A stretch of DNA of 64,000 nucleotides from Thamnaconus septentrionalis. Taxonomy: Eukaryota > Chordata > Actinopteri > Tetraodontiformes > Monacanthidae. The stretch lies in contig CM020508.1 in the NCBI GenBank assembly GCA_009823395.1, positions 849,015 to 913,014 of the forward strand, written 5' to 3'. The notes below the pieces were generated by a model, which was not told the DNA's origin, did no database searches, and saw nothing but the letters and a program-made list of their open reading frames with translations. Below, one piece after another: positions 48,034 to 58,327 of this stretch. Every line of letters begins with the position of its first letter. Positions within the stretch are counted from its first letter, which is position 1. The position numbers and the translations under genes are program-made.

Positions 48034-48495
48034 GGCTGCTACCAAAGATTTGAGGAAGAAGAGAGGAGGAGGAAAGAGGAGGGAGAGGAGGAGGAGAAGT
48101 AGGAGGAAGGGGAGGAGAAAGGAGGAAGAGGAGGAGGAGGAGGAAGAATAGGAAGAAAAGGAGTGAAAGAGGAGAAGGAAGAGGGGAGAGAGGGGAAGGA
48201 GGAGGAGGAAGAAGAGGAAGAAAAGGAGTAGAAAGAGGAGGAAAGAGGAGATGGAAGAGGGGAGAGAGGAGGAGGAAAGTGGAGAAGGAGGAGGAGGAAA
48301 GAGGAGGAAGGAGGAAGAAGAGGAAGAGTAGGAAGAAAAGGACTAGAAAGAGGAGGAAAGAGGAGAAGGAAGAGGGGAGAGAGGAGGAGGAAAGTGGAGG
48401 AGGAGGAGGAAAGAGGAGGAAGGAGGAAGAAGAGAAAGAAAAGGAGGAGAAAGAGGAGGAGGAAAGAGGAGAAGGAAGGGGGGGGACGAGGAGGA
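48034..48495. repeat. Polypurine GGA/GAA tract, about 460 bp
   Basis: Nearly uninterrupted purines on the plus strand, built from GGA, GAA and AAAG words with occasional T. Longer blocks such as GGAAGAGGGGAGAGAGGAGG recur near 48250 and 48368. Frames give Glu/Lys/Arg-rich peptides that are compositional. Confidence 0.9.
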
Positions 48496-48852
48496 AGGAG
48501 AAGCTCCGGCCCTTCTGTGTTTCAAGACTGCTGCACCTTCAGCGCAAGAAGGAGCGCGAGCGCAGGTCATTCCTGCCTGCAGCCATCAGACTGTACAACT
48601 GCACCCAGTAAGAAGACCTTCTCACACACTTTACATCTTACAAAGGTGCAATCAAAAATGTATATGTCAATATTATGTACATAATTTGTAAAACAATCCA
48701 ACTGTCAATGTAATGTGAATATCTTGTTTTTGATCAAAGTTTGTTCCCTGTTAGCCTATGAATATTTTTATTTTATTGTATTCTGTAATTATGCAAATTT
48801 CCGCTGATTTTCAGGGATTGAAAAAGGCTTCTTCTTCTTCTTCTTCTTCTTC
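48496..48852 (+). mobile_element. LINE 3' end with (CTT)n tail, host site of the Tx1-group element
   Basis: Coding remnant reads RLLHLQRKKERERRSFLPAAIRLYN (in part), the last residues of a fish non-LTR ORF2, matching the end that is missing at 38454-38800. A 3' UTR follows with TGTAATTATGCAAATTTCCG and GGGATTGAAAAAGG, then (CTT)n at 48828-48852. The tail is directly followed by the Tx1-group LINE. Confidence 0.7.
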
Positions 48853-49064
48853 GGATGCGGAAGGAGCGTGAGAGGGAGAGAGAAACTTGGAAGCGATTGT
48901 GCGACCTACAACTTTATTATATTCTTTACACTTTGGTGGTTTGTTTGTTTTTTTGTATTAGTGTAGTTTATTTTAGTGTGAGTTAGTTCTTTTTTAGTGT
49001 TTTGTTTGTCGTGTTTTGCGGCCAGACGCCGTCTGGTCGAGAGGAGGAGACCAGGTGCGCCGTC

Positions 49065-50384
49065 ATGACGGCTGCAGGGTTCTCCTCCCTGTCGAGGAAG
49101 CACGGCATCAAGCTGGGTGCCGGCTCCTCATGCAACGTAGAAGACGTAGCTTTAGCCGTAGGAGAACGGATCGGACCCAGCTCGGTCAAATCGGCAGCCC
49201 GGATGAACCGAGCTGTGGTCCTGTTTTTAGAGAACGTGGAGCAGGTAAAGTTGCTGGTGGAGACCTGGGTGACGGTGAACGGGCTGTTCGAGGCGGTGCA
49301 GCCGCTGACACAGCCGGCAGCCCGGATCACCCTGTCCAACGTCCCCCCCTTCATCAGCGACGAGTTCCTGCTCCAGAAACTGTCCCGCCACGGTAAGGTG
49401 GTCTCCCCCATACGCAAGCTTCTGTCAGGTTGTAAGTCGCCGCTGCTTCGCCATGTGGTGTCGCATCGGCGACAAGTATACATGATATTAAACAACAGGG
49501 CAGAGGAGTTTAACTATCGATTCATCGTACGAGTGGATGACTTCGATTATACTCTGTTTGCCACATCATCGGAGGTGAAATGCTTCGGCTGTGGGGCGGA
49601 GGGACACCTCGTCAGAGCCTGTCCGAAGCGGGCGGGTTTTGACGCAACGGGTCCGGTCGGTGGTGCGGCAGTCTCGGCTGCAGCAGCTCCGAGCGGAAAG
49701 CCCGTCCCCGCTCCGCGGCGGAGAAACTCCGCAGATACGGGGGAGACCGCTGGCCCGAGCAGGGAAGAGGGAGCGAAGGAGCAGGAGGTGGGTGAGGAAA
49801 AGTTGGAGACGTCGAGGAGATGGAAGAGGTGAGTTGGGAGAGAGGTGAATTAATCAGGTGGGGTGGTGGAAGCAGATGAGGTAAGGGAGACCGGCGAGGT
49901 GGAGGAATCAGAGAAGGTAGCGGTGTTGGGTGCGGGTGTGGTGAGGGAGACAGGTGAGGTGAGGGAAACGGGTGAGGTAGAAGAATCAGGTGAGGGGAAA
50001 AGAAAAGAAAACAATCATTCAGAGGACATGATAGTGGGTGGAGGTGTGTTTGAAGCACTGGGTGGTGTGGATGAGAAAACTGGTGGTGGGTCTTCTTGTG
50101 TGGCTGAACAGATGGATGGTATGAGTGAAACACCGAAATGGAGAAATGCTACGTCTCAGAGACGAAGCAAAAGGAAACAAACAGTGTCAAGTGAGGGGGG
50201 AGGGAAAACTGGCAGACTGGGGGTTGGAGCTGCTGCAGAAGACAGCAGTGGTGTCTCAATGTCGGACTGCAGCGAATTGTCGCTGTCACAAATAGGTTTA
50301 GCAACACCATTAGTGAACAAAGAGAAAAAAATTTTATTCAGAAAAAATGATAAAAAGTTTTTTGCAAAAAACAAAGGTGGTTAA
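49065..50384 (+). pseudogene. Tx1-group LINE ORF1 (CCHC nucleic-acid-binding protein), interrupted
   Basis: ORF1 proteins of this group bind the element RNA and form the retrotransposition particle. From the ATG at 49065 (MTAAGFSSLSRKHGIK) the frame is open to TGA at 49830-49832. A second stop, TAA, lies at 49851-49853, after which the same frame continues to 50384. The N-terminal half has an RNA-recognition-like region (ITLSNVPPFISDEFLLQKL then GKVVSP). A zinc knuckle C-X2-C-X4-H-X4-C (CFGCGAEGHLVRAC) is at residues 173-186. The C-terminal part is Glu/Gly/Val-rich with degenerate VRETGEVEE repeats and a Lys-rich end. An upstream non-ATG extension to 49002 is open but I prefer the ATG. The two stops may be mutations; a natural shorter product cannot be excluded. 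Confidence 0.8.
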
Positions 50385-50543
50385 AAACCTTAACTTTGAA
50401 ACGCACTTCCCAGACAAAGTCACCTTTTTCTTGTCAGCAAAGCACATTGTAAAAAAACAAAGCTTCATCAGAACTTACAGAACAAGAAATTTTCCGGTTA
50501 AAGAAGCACCTTATAAGAGTTCGAAAAGAAATTAATTTTTAAA

Positions 50544-53500
50544 ATGATGACAGGGATTTTATTTTCATCTTTGTTTTTATTTTTTAATTTTTGTTCTTTT
50601 TATTTTTTAATTCCAAACATTGGTTTAAAAATTGGAACGCTGAATGTGAATGGAGCCAGAGAACCTAGAAAGAGGGCACTTGTGTTGGACACAGCAAGAA
50701 GAAAGCACTTGGACATTCTATTTCTTCAGGAGGTCCACAGTGACCAAAGTATTGAGGGGTTCTGGGAGAAAGACTGGGAAGGCAGGGTGATTTTAAGCCA
50801 CAACACCACAGCAAGTGGAGGAGTGGGCATCCTCCTCTCCAAGAGGTTCTCCCCATCCTCTGTTGGAGGTTGAGCAGGTGGTGAAGGGGAGATGCCTGCT
50901 GGTCAAAGCCAAGCTCCACAGTTTTAATCTGGTTTTCATGAACATATATGCACCCAACAATGGAGCAGAGAGGAAGAGGTTTTTAGAAATTGTTAATAAT
51001 AAATTAAATAGCTGCGGCTCGGAGGATTATTTAATTCTGGGTGGGGATTTTAATTGTACTGAGAAAGAGTTTTTAGACCGCAACCACACAGAGCCACATC
51101 CAGCTTCCCAGCACACTCTGAAGCAGCTGGTCTACTCCCATGACCTGGTGGATGTGTGGAGGAGGATGCATGCAGACTGTCTTCAGTACACCTGGTCCCA
51201 CCTCAGAGAGAACGGAGTCTCTAGCGAGGTTAGACAGGTTTTATTGTTTTAAGCATCATTTTAATGTTTTTAAAAACTGTAAAATTTTACCATCTGTTTT
51301 TTCTGATCACTCTCTGGTTTTATGCGATGTCATACTCAAGAATATTTTACCAAAGAGCGCATTTTGGCATTTTAATTCTGCTTTGATTTTAGATAAAGGT
51401 TTTAAAGAAGTTTTAAAGTTTTTCTGGTGTGGTTTTAAAAATCAAACAACAGATTTTAGTAGTCTTAGTCAGTGGTGGGACATGGAAAAGTACAAATAAA
51501 ACAACTTTGTCAGCAGTACACTCTCAATGTCACGCAGTATACATGTAGATCAATCAAAGACCTGGAGAGTGAAATAGTGGAATTAGAAGCGATTGGCTAT
51601 TCCACAGGAAATCGAGGACACATTGAAGTCCTCAACTCTAAAAAAATGGCCTTAGCCAGCCTGCTGGACTCAAGGGTGCAGGGGGCGCTGGTCCGGTCCC
51701 GGATCCAGAACATCTCAGAGATGGATGCTCCCTCTGGCTACTTCTTCGGCCTGGAGAAGAAAAACGGACAACACAAGGCCATCCACTGCCTGCTGACGGA
51801 CACCGGGCAGGAGCTGACCGAACCGCGAGAGATCAGGAACAGAGCGACAAACTTCTTCTCAGCCCTCTACACGTCCGAGTACAAAGAGGACATCGAGCTG
51901 GAGGAGGACTTTTTAAAGACTCTGCCGCAAGTATCAGCTGATACTAATGCCCAGCTGGACCGCCCTCTCCAGCTGGAGGAACTAGCAGCCGCCCTGCAGA
52001 GCATGCAGGGCCGAAGATCTCCAGGGATTGATGGACTAACTGCTGAGTTCTATAAGGAGTACTGGGACACTCTGGGACCTGACCTGCTCCTCGTTCTAAA
52101 TGAGAGTATGGCCAGCGGTACGCTGCCACACTCCTGCCGAAGAGCCATTACAACTCTCCTTCCAAAAAAAGGAAATCTACAGGAGATTAAGAACTGGCGC
52201 CCGGTGTCCCTTCTCTGCGTGGACTATAAAATACTGTCCAAGACGTTGGCCTCCAGGCTGAGAAGAGCCATGGAGCAGGTCATCCACCGGGACCAGACCT
52301 ACTGTGTACCCGGCAGGTCCATGGTAGACAACGTCTACCTAATTCGGGATGTTTTGGAGGTCTCCAGCTCATTGGGCATTAACACTGGTCTCATTTCGTT
52401 AGACCAGGAAAAGGCTTTTGACCGGGTTGAACACAGCTTCCTCTGGAAAGTCATGGGGAGGTTTGGATTCAACCCTGGCTTCATTGCCATGATCCGTGTG
52501 TTGTACAGTGACATTGAGAGTCTACTGAAATTCAACGGCAGTTTGTCTGCTCCCTTCAGGGTGCAGAGGGGTGTCCGACAGGGCTGTGCTCTGTCTGGGA
52601 TGCTCTATGCACTCTCCCTTGAACCTCTCCTCTCTAAAATACGTTCTAAAATGAATTGCTTGGTTTTACCTGGTTTTAATAACAACATTGTTTTATCTGC
52701 TTACGCGGATGATGTCATCATTTTAGTAAAAGGTCAGAGCGATGTTGATATTTTAACCATGTTAACTGATAAATATAAAACAATGTCTGCAGCGAAAGTT
52801 AACTGGCATAAGAGTGAAGCCATTGCTATGGGGAAGTGGGAAAATGGCCTCCCAACCCTCCCCCAGAACCTAGCCTGGAAGACCGAGGGGCTAAAATATC
52901 TTGGGGTCTTCTCTCGAAACGAGGCCATGATTAAAAAAAAACTGGGATGGGATAGAGGAAAAATTGAACAAAAATGAAAAAATGGAAGTGGCTACGACCA
53001 CAAATGTCCTATAGAGGCAGAGTTTTAATTTTAAATAACCTGGTTGCGTCCCTCCTGTGGCACCGATTGTCTTGTTTAGATCCACCGGCTGGACTTCTCA
53101 CAAGAATCCAGGAAAAAATAATCAATTTTTTTTGGGATGAAAAGCATTGGGTGCCACAGGGGGTGCTGTTTTTACCGAGAGAGGAGGGGGGACAGGGCCT
53201 CATCCACCTGGCCAGCAGGACTGCAGCTTTCAGGCTGCAGTTTATCCAACGCTTCCTGACTGGTCCAACAGACCTGGTGTGGAGGGGTGTGGCCAGCTGC
53301 ATCTTCAGAGAGGTGAGTAAACTGGGACTGGATACTGCTCTGTTTTTAATAGATTCCAATGTTTTAAAGTTAAATGGGATTCCTCCTTTTTATCAAAGTG
53401 TTTTTAAAGTATGGGCCTTTTTTAAAAGCAACAAAGAAAAAACCACCTGCGATTCTCTGCTCTGGCTTTTAAAAGAGCCGCTGATTCATGGAGCCAGATT

Positions 53501-54488
53501 AGATATTTCCAGTGGTGCCACGCCCGGGCTGATGGCTGCTCTGCTTAAGACAAAAACCGTGGACTTGCAGCGCCTGGTTCGATCGGCAAGACCGGCCCTT
53601 GGCGACCACCAGACTGTGGGACGTGTGCTGGGCCTGCAGTCCAGCAGGATGGCAGAGAGACTGCTCCAGCTGTGGAGGGAGAGACTATCCCATGGAGAAA
53701 GAAGTCATCTCATGCAGCTGGAGTCGGGGACAGAGCCAGACGCCACAGAACCGTTCCCTGCTTTAAAAATCACCCCTCGCCTTGAGACAGAAGGCCCTCT
53801 GCTGAAGACCACATCCCTTCGCCTTGGTCACACAAAAAAGAAGGACCTCTACAAAGTGTGCGTCCAAGTTTTAAATCAAAAGACTCTGGGAAAAATGACA
53901 ACATGTGCTTGGAGTAAAAGACTGGAAGGTTCACCTCACTGGAGGGTCCTGTATAAGCCGCCATTGAAAAAAAGAACAGGAGATCTTCAGTGGCGGATCC
54001 TGCATGGGGCCATTGCCTCCAACGCTTTTATCTCAATCATTAACCCTGCTGTGTCCAACCAGTGCCCCTTCTGCAACTCCAGCGAAACGGTTTTTCACAT
54101 TTTTATTGATTGTTTTAGACTCAGTGCATTTTTTATTGTTTTAACAAATGTTTTTAGCTCCTTTAATCAGATTTTTACAATTACAAATTTTATTTATGGT
54201 ACGGGCTACAACAAAAAAAAACAATAAATGTGGCAACTTTTGAATTTTATTGTTGGGGAAGCGAAAATGGCAATCTACATCTCAAGGAGAAATAAAATAG
54301 AATGCCTTGCATGTGCTGATGCAACAATGGTGTGGCGCCGCAACCTGCGTTCCCGAATCTACCTCGAGTTTTCTTTTTTCAAAATGGTGAATGACCTTGA
54401 CGGATTCAAAAAAATCTGGTGCCACAAGAATACTTTGTGTGCTATTTTAAATAATGAGTTATTTTTTTCGGATGCACTCAAAGATTGA
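50544..54488 (+). pseudogene. Tx1-group LINE ORF2 (endonuclease-reverse transcriptase), frameshifted
   Basis: ORF2 nicks target DNA with an APE-type endonuclease and primes reverse transcription there. Endonuclease motifs: TLNVNG, LFLQEVHS (about 50720), GGDFN (about 51042), RLDRFY (about 51225), SDHSLV (about 51304). Reverse transcriptase: NWRPVSLL, LDQEKAFDRVEH (about 52405-52432), GVRQGCALSGMLYAL, YADD (52702-52713). C-terminal zinc finger C-X2-C-X7-H-X4-C at 54063. About 1310 codons in total, close to the classical Tx1 149-kDa protein. The reading frame changes near 50863, 51230, 51490 and 52970, and TAA at 54225-54227 interrupts the last domain. Each break sits between recognisable blocks, indicating simple indels rather than rearrangement. 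Confidence 0.92.
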
Positions 54489-54762
54489 ATGTTTCTTTTT
54501 TTTTTTTGTCTTTTGATTTGTGTTTTGTGATCTTTTGTGTTTTATTTTTTTATTTTTTATTTGAATTTTGTTTTTTGTTTTTGTTTTTTTGTGAATGGGT
54601 TGTCTCTTTGAGCTTGGGTTTGATTTCATGTTTATTGTTCATTATTATTTATATTTTTTTAGTTTATTTTTTTTCTTTTTGAATCATTTATTTATGTTCG
54701 GAAAAGGTGCATAATTTATTAGTCTGTATTTTGTAAATAAATGTGATTGTAAAAATCAAAAA
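54489..54762 (+). other. 3' UTR of the Tx1-group LINE
   Basis: T-rich sequence (GTTTTTTTGTGAATGGG, ATTATTATTTATATTTTTTT) with GTAAATAAATGTGATTG, ending in AAAAATCAAAAA directly before the downstream (TTC)n. No poly(A) tail is present, as expected for a LINE that ends at its target microsatellite. Confidence 0.7.
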
Positions 54763-54809
54763 TCTTCTTCTTCTTCTTCTTCTTCTTCTCCTTCTTCTTC
54801 TTCTTCTTC
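54763..54809. repeat. (TTC)n microsatellite, right flank of the LINE
   Basis: About 15 TTC units with one TCC interruption, the same strand and phase type as the (TTC)n at 48828-48852. Confidence 0.97.
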
Positions 54810-55044
54810 GCTGGCCTGTCGACTACCGCCGCCATCACATGACCAGTTGATCCAGGAGGAGGAAGAATTTGCAGGTTTTTTTCATTGTGGAGGCAAAACA
54901 ACTCTGGAAGCGTCCATTTACTTTGATGAGGCTGTTCACACACCGGTTGTCAAGACTTCACAACCAGATCAAAGTCTCACTGGGATCTTAAATCCATCCT
55001 GCCAAAAAAAAAACCAAACAAACATCTACTCATTTGTTTTAGCT

Positions 55045-55752
55045 CCTCCCATCCCTCCATCCCCTGTCATCCCTCATCTCCTCATTCCTCCATCTCATCC
55101 CTCCATCTTGTCATCCCTACATCTACTCCAGTCCCTGTCATCCCTGCCATCCCTCCATCACCTCCAATCACCCACCTCCTCCCATCCCTCCATCCTCTCA
55201 CCCTAACATCCCCTGTCATCCCTCCATCTCCTCTCAAACCTCTATTCCATGTCATCCTCCTGCCACTCCTCCCATCCCTTCATCCTCCTCCCATCCCTCC
55301 GTCACCTGATCCCTGCACCCCTCCCTTTCCTCCATCCTGCCATCCTTCCACCTCTTCTTATCCCTCTATTCCATGTCATCCTTTCACCTTCCTCCCATAC
55401 CTCCATCTCAATTATGCCTCTTTTCTGTCATCCCTCCACACCTCCCATTCCTCCATCCTGCCATCTCTCCACCTCTTCTCATCCCTCTCTTCCATGCCAT
55501 CCTCTCACCACCATTCCATTCCTCCATCCCTCTATCCTGTCATTCCTCCACCCCTCCCATCCCTGCATCCTGTCATCTGCCCATCTCTTCTCATCCATCC
55601 ATCCTGCCGTTCCTCCACCCCTCCCATCCCTGCATCCTGTCATCTGTCCATCTCTTCTCATCCCTCCATCCTGTCGTTCCTCCACCCCTCCCGTCCCTCC
55701 ATCCTGTCATCTGTCCATCTCTTCTCATCCCTCCATCCTGTCATCCGTCTTC
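55045..55752. repeat. CATCCCTCC-type minisatellite, about 700 bp
   Basis: Degenerate units of CATCCCTCCATCCTGTCAT, CACCTCTTCTCATCCCTC and similar. Around 55560-55740 a higher-order unit of about 58 bp (CATCTGTCCATCTCTTCTCA then TCCACCCCTCCC) is repeated three to four times. All three plus frames remain open and yield Ser/Pro/His-rich translations, including a 257-codon frame (55249-56022); none is a gene. Confidence 0.92.
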
Positions 55753-57182
55753 CCCAAGGTCTGCCTCCTCATTAATCATCATTTCCTGCCAGACAGCACT
55801 AATCGCTCTCCGCTAACGTCCCGCAGCAGCTATAATTACTCAGAGCTGTCGCACGTTTTCATCTCCGCTGCTGTTTGTTGTTGTTGTTGTTGTTGTCCAT
55901 CGAGGCAGCAGGTTGTCCCGCGCAAATTAAATCCTCCGTCAATGCCCAAAGAAAAGAAATCAGACGGACGGACGTCGGACGCTGAGCGGTTTTGCCTGTC
56001 AGTCGCTTCACTTTGCACTTGAATAGAATTCTGCCAAATTTCTGAAGGGGAAAGTGGAATATTTAAAATGTGCACAACTACTGAGAACAAGTGCATGAGA
56101 TGAATAAATGAATAAAAGGTCAAATGTGCGAGTAAAAAAAAAAAAAAAAAACCTTACAATTACACACTACACACACACACATTACTCATTTCTGTCAGAA
56201 ATGACAATATGTGCCATCCTGAAGTTCAGTGAGGGGAAGTCAAAGAGCTGAAGGAGGAGCAGAGAAAAAAAAAAAGCTCAAACACACCAAATTCGAGTGG
56301 ATTAAAGGCAGCTGGACTCAAAAAACTTTGTCCAAAGTTCTGCTGACGGAGCATCGAAAAAATTAAGACCTCGCAGCCCCCAGTCACTCCGTGAAAACAC
56401 AGCTTTTTTTCTTTTCCTTCTTCAATTATGATGATTTAAGCAAAACTTTCAAAGATGGACACTGAAAGGCAACCAGAATTTTCTGCTTGGCATTTTGAAC
56501 TCCAACACTTTTATTTTTAAAACGGCTCTGCTCCTCCTGTGAATCGGCTACATCTTCAGAAAATACGCAGCAGCGAATCAAATCCTCAAACTTTTTTACT
56601 GTTTATTTTTTTTATCTTCCTGTCTCAAACTCTGGCAGGAGTCACAAGAAAAAGGAGGATGGAGGGATGGACGGATGGATGTGAGGTTGGCGGAGAAAGG
56701 AAACGGCTTCCTCTTTAAGTTTTCGCAAGTCGTACGAACTGAGTCCCTAAAACGGATCTCACATCAGTTCCTCAACACAATCGAGCCTTTCAAAAGGACC
56801 GGGGCCCTGCTCTAAACTGCACTGCCGCCTCCACCCCCCTGGTGGCCCATAGGCGCACTGCACCTTGCGAAATGTGACCGACATCCTGTGTGGAAAACCT
56901 TTGCTCCCACTCGCACTCATCCAGGTTTCAGATCAACCAGGTTGTGATCTGTGATCACAACCTTTTACCAAAGCAAAGCTGGCTTCATCTCCGGCTCTTC
57001 GCCGCTCCTTCAGACGCTGCCTCTCATGTGTGACATTTCTCTCGGGTGAAACGAGGGAAAAAAAGGATCAGTGTGAAATTTGGCCCTGTTTGATGTAACA
57101 CAAAGCTGATATTCTTGCAAGAACTGAGGAGAGACACAAACGAAGATCTCCTTCGACTGATCTGAGTCTCTCTCTCTTTTTT
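55753..57182. other. Non-coding
   Basis: A (GTT)n tract at 55873-55893, an A-run at 56133-56151 and unassigned unique sequence. No exon is recognised. Confidence 0.45.
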
Positions 57183-57425
<243 letters not shown>

Positions 57426-57976
57426 ACTTGGGCCTTCATCTGGGTCAGAATGTTCTTTATTGAGTACTTTTTCTTTTTAAATATTTATCCATCGCGTATC
57501 ACTGCCGCTCACTCACCCAAAGCTCACTCAAGCCCCTTTCCCACTGGCTAAAAAACCCTATTTAAACCCGCTAAGAATGGACATGTGGTGGCAGTTGGAA
57601 AGGCTCACCGACTCGCATCAACCCGCATCAAACAAACCTGCAAGGGCCCCGTGTTAAAATTGGCTTTAGTCGGCTCCGCTCCGATCGGCTTGCAGTGGGA
57701 AAGGCAGACCCGTGCCAACATCACATCCGTTACCTGCCACACGGGATGACGCTGAGCGTTACGTGCGCTAGGTCATAATACCGCGCCAGTCGAGGCGTAT
57801 ATTACGTACAGAAGCAAAGGTGTTCGATTACGTTCCATCAGCGCTCGAAAATTGTTCATTGTCCTCTGGCTTTTTCGCTCGCGGCTCGCACACAAAATAG
57901 ACCAGACGCCAAAACGATCGCTACACAGAGCTAGCCGGCCGCGGAGGTGCGCATCGCTTCAAGTCTGGCATGAACA

Positions 57977-58014
57977 GCACCATCGTTCCGCGGCTATTTG
58001 CGGAACGATGGTGC
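57977..58014. repeat. Perfect inverted repeat, 15-bp arms, 8-nt loop
   Basis: Left arm GCACCATCGTTCCGC (57977-57991), loop GGCTATTT, right arm GCGGAACGATGGTGC (58000-58014). Every base pairs. It lies in the leader of the hAT element. Confidence 0.97.
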
Positions 58015-58286
58015 CGATTCTACAGTCAAAAGTGCCCAACAACAAAGAACACTGGCCACCGCCGGAATACTGTTTATTCTGCTGTTTGAGCAGCAACAGG
58101 TAGATATACAGGTTAATTTACTACCTGTTGCCATCTAGTGGAAGAAAATTTAATTGTTCTGCCTGTTGCTGCACGCTACCCACATAGACAGACGTACAAA
58201 GACACATTATTTGCGTTGAATAGATCATTTTTAGATCAAATTGGGCATTTTTCCACGGCACATCTGATGATCTCTCACGGCACACT

Positions 58287-58318
58287 AATCACTGTGCACA
58301 CTAATGTGCACAGTGATT
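58287..58318. repeat. Perfect inverted repeat, 14-bp arms, 4-nt loop
   Basis: Left arm AATCACTGTGCACA (58287-58300), loop CTAA, right arm TGTGCACAGTGATT (58305-58318), immediately inside the hAT terminus. Confidence 0.97.
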
Positions 58319-58327
58319 GAAAAACAC

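Larger units (their letters stand above)
48853..54762 (+). mobile_element. Tx1-group LINE inserted between (TTC)n tracts (Koshi-like)
   Basis: A 5.9-kb non-LTR retrotransposon with ORF1 (CCHC knuckle), ORF2 (endonuclease, reverse transcriptase, C-terminal zinc finger) and 5' and 3' UTRs. Its left edge GGATGCGGAAGGAGCG follows (TTC)n ending at 48852, and its right edge GTAAAAATCAAAAA is followed by (TTC)n 54763-54809, on the same strand. Sequence-specific LINEs of the Tx1 group are known, including fish families recorded in TC and TTC microsatellites (Kibi, Koshi, as I recall). The arrangement fits that behaviour. Four frameshifts and three internal stops show it is dead. Confidence 0.88.

Noticed and set aside
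49016..49396. 126-codon frame and the 173-codon antisense frame at 49612-50133
   Set aside because: Alternative-frame shadows of LINE ORF1, whose own frame has the zinc knuckle.
55249..56022. 257-codon Ser/Pro/His-rich frame
   Set aside because: Arises from the CATCCCTCC minisatellite; all three frames are open.
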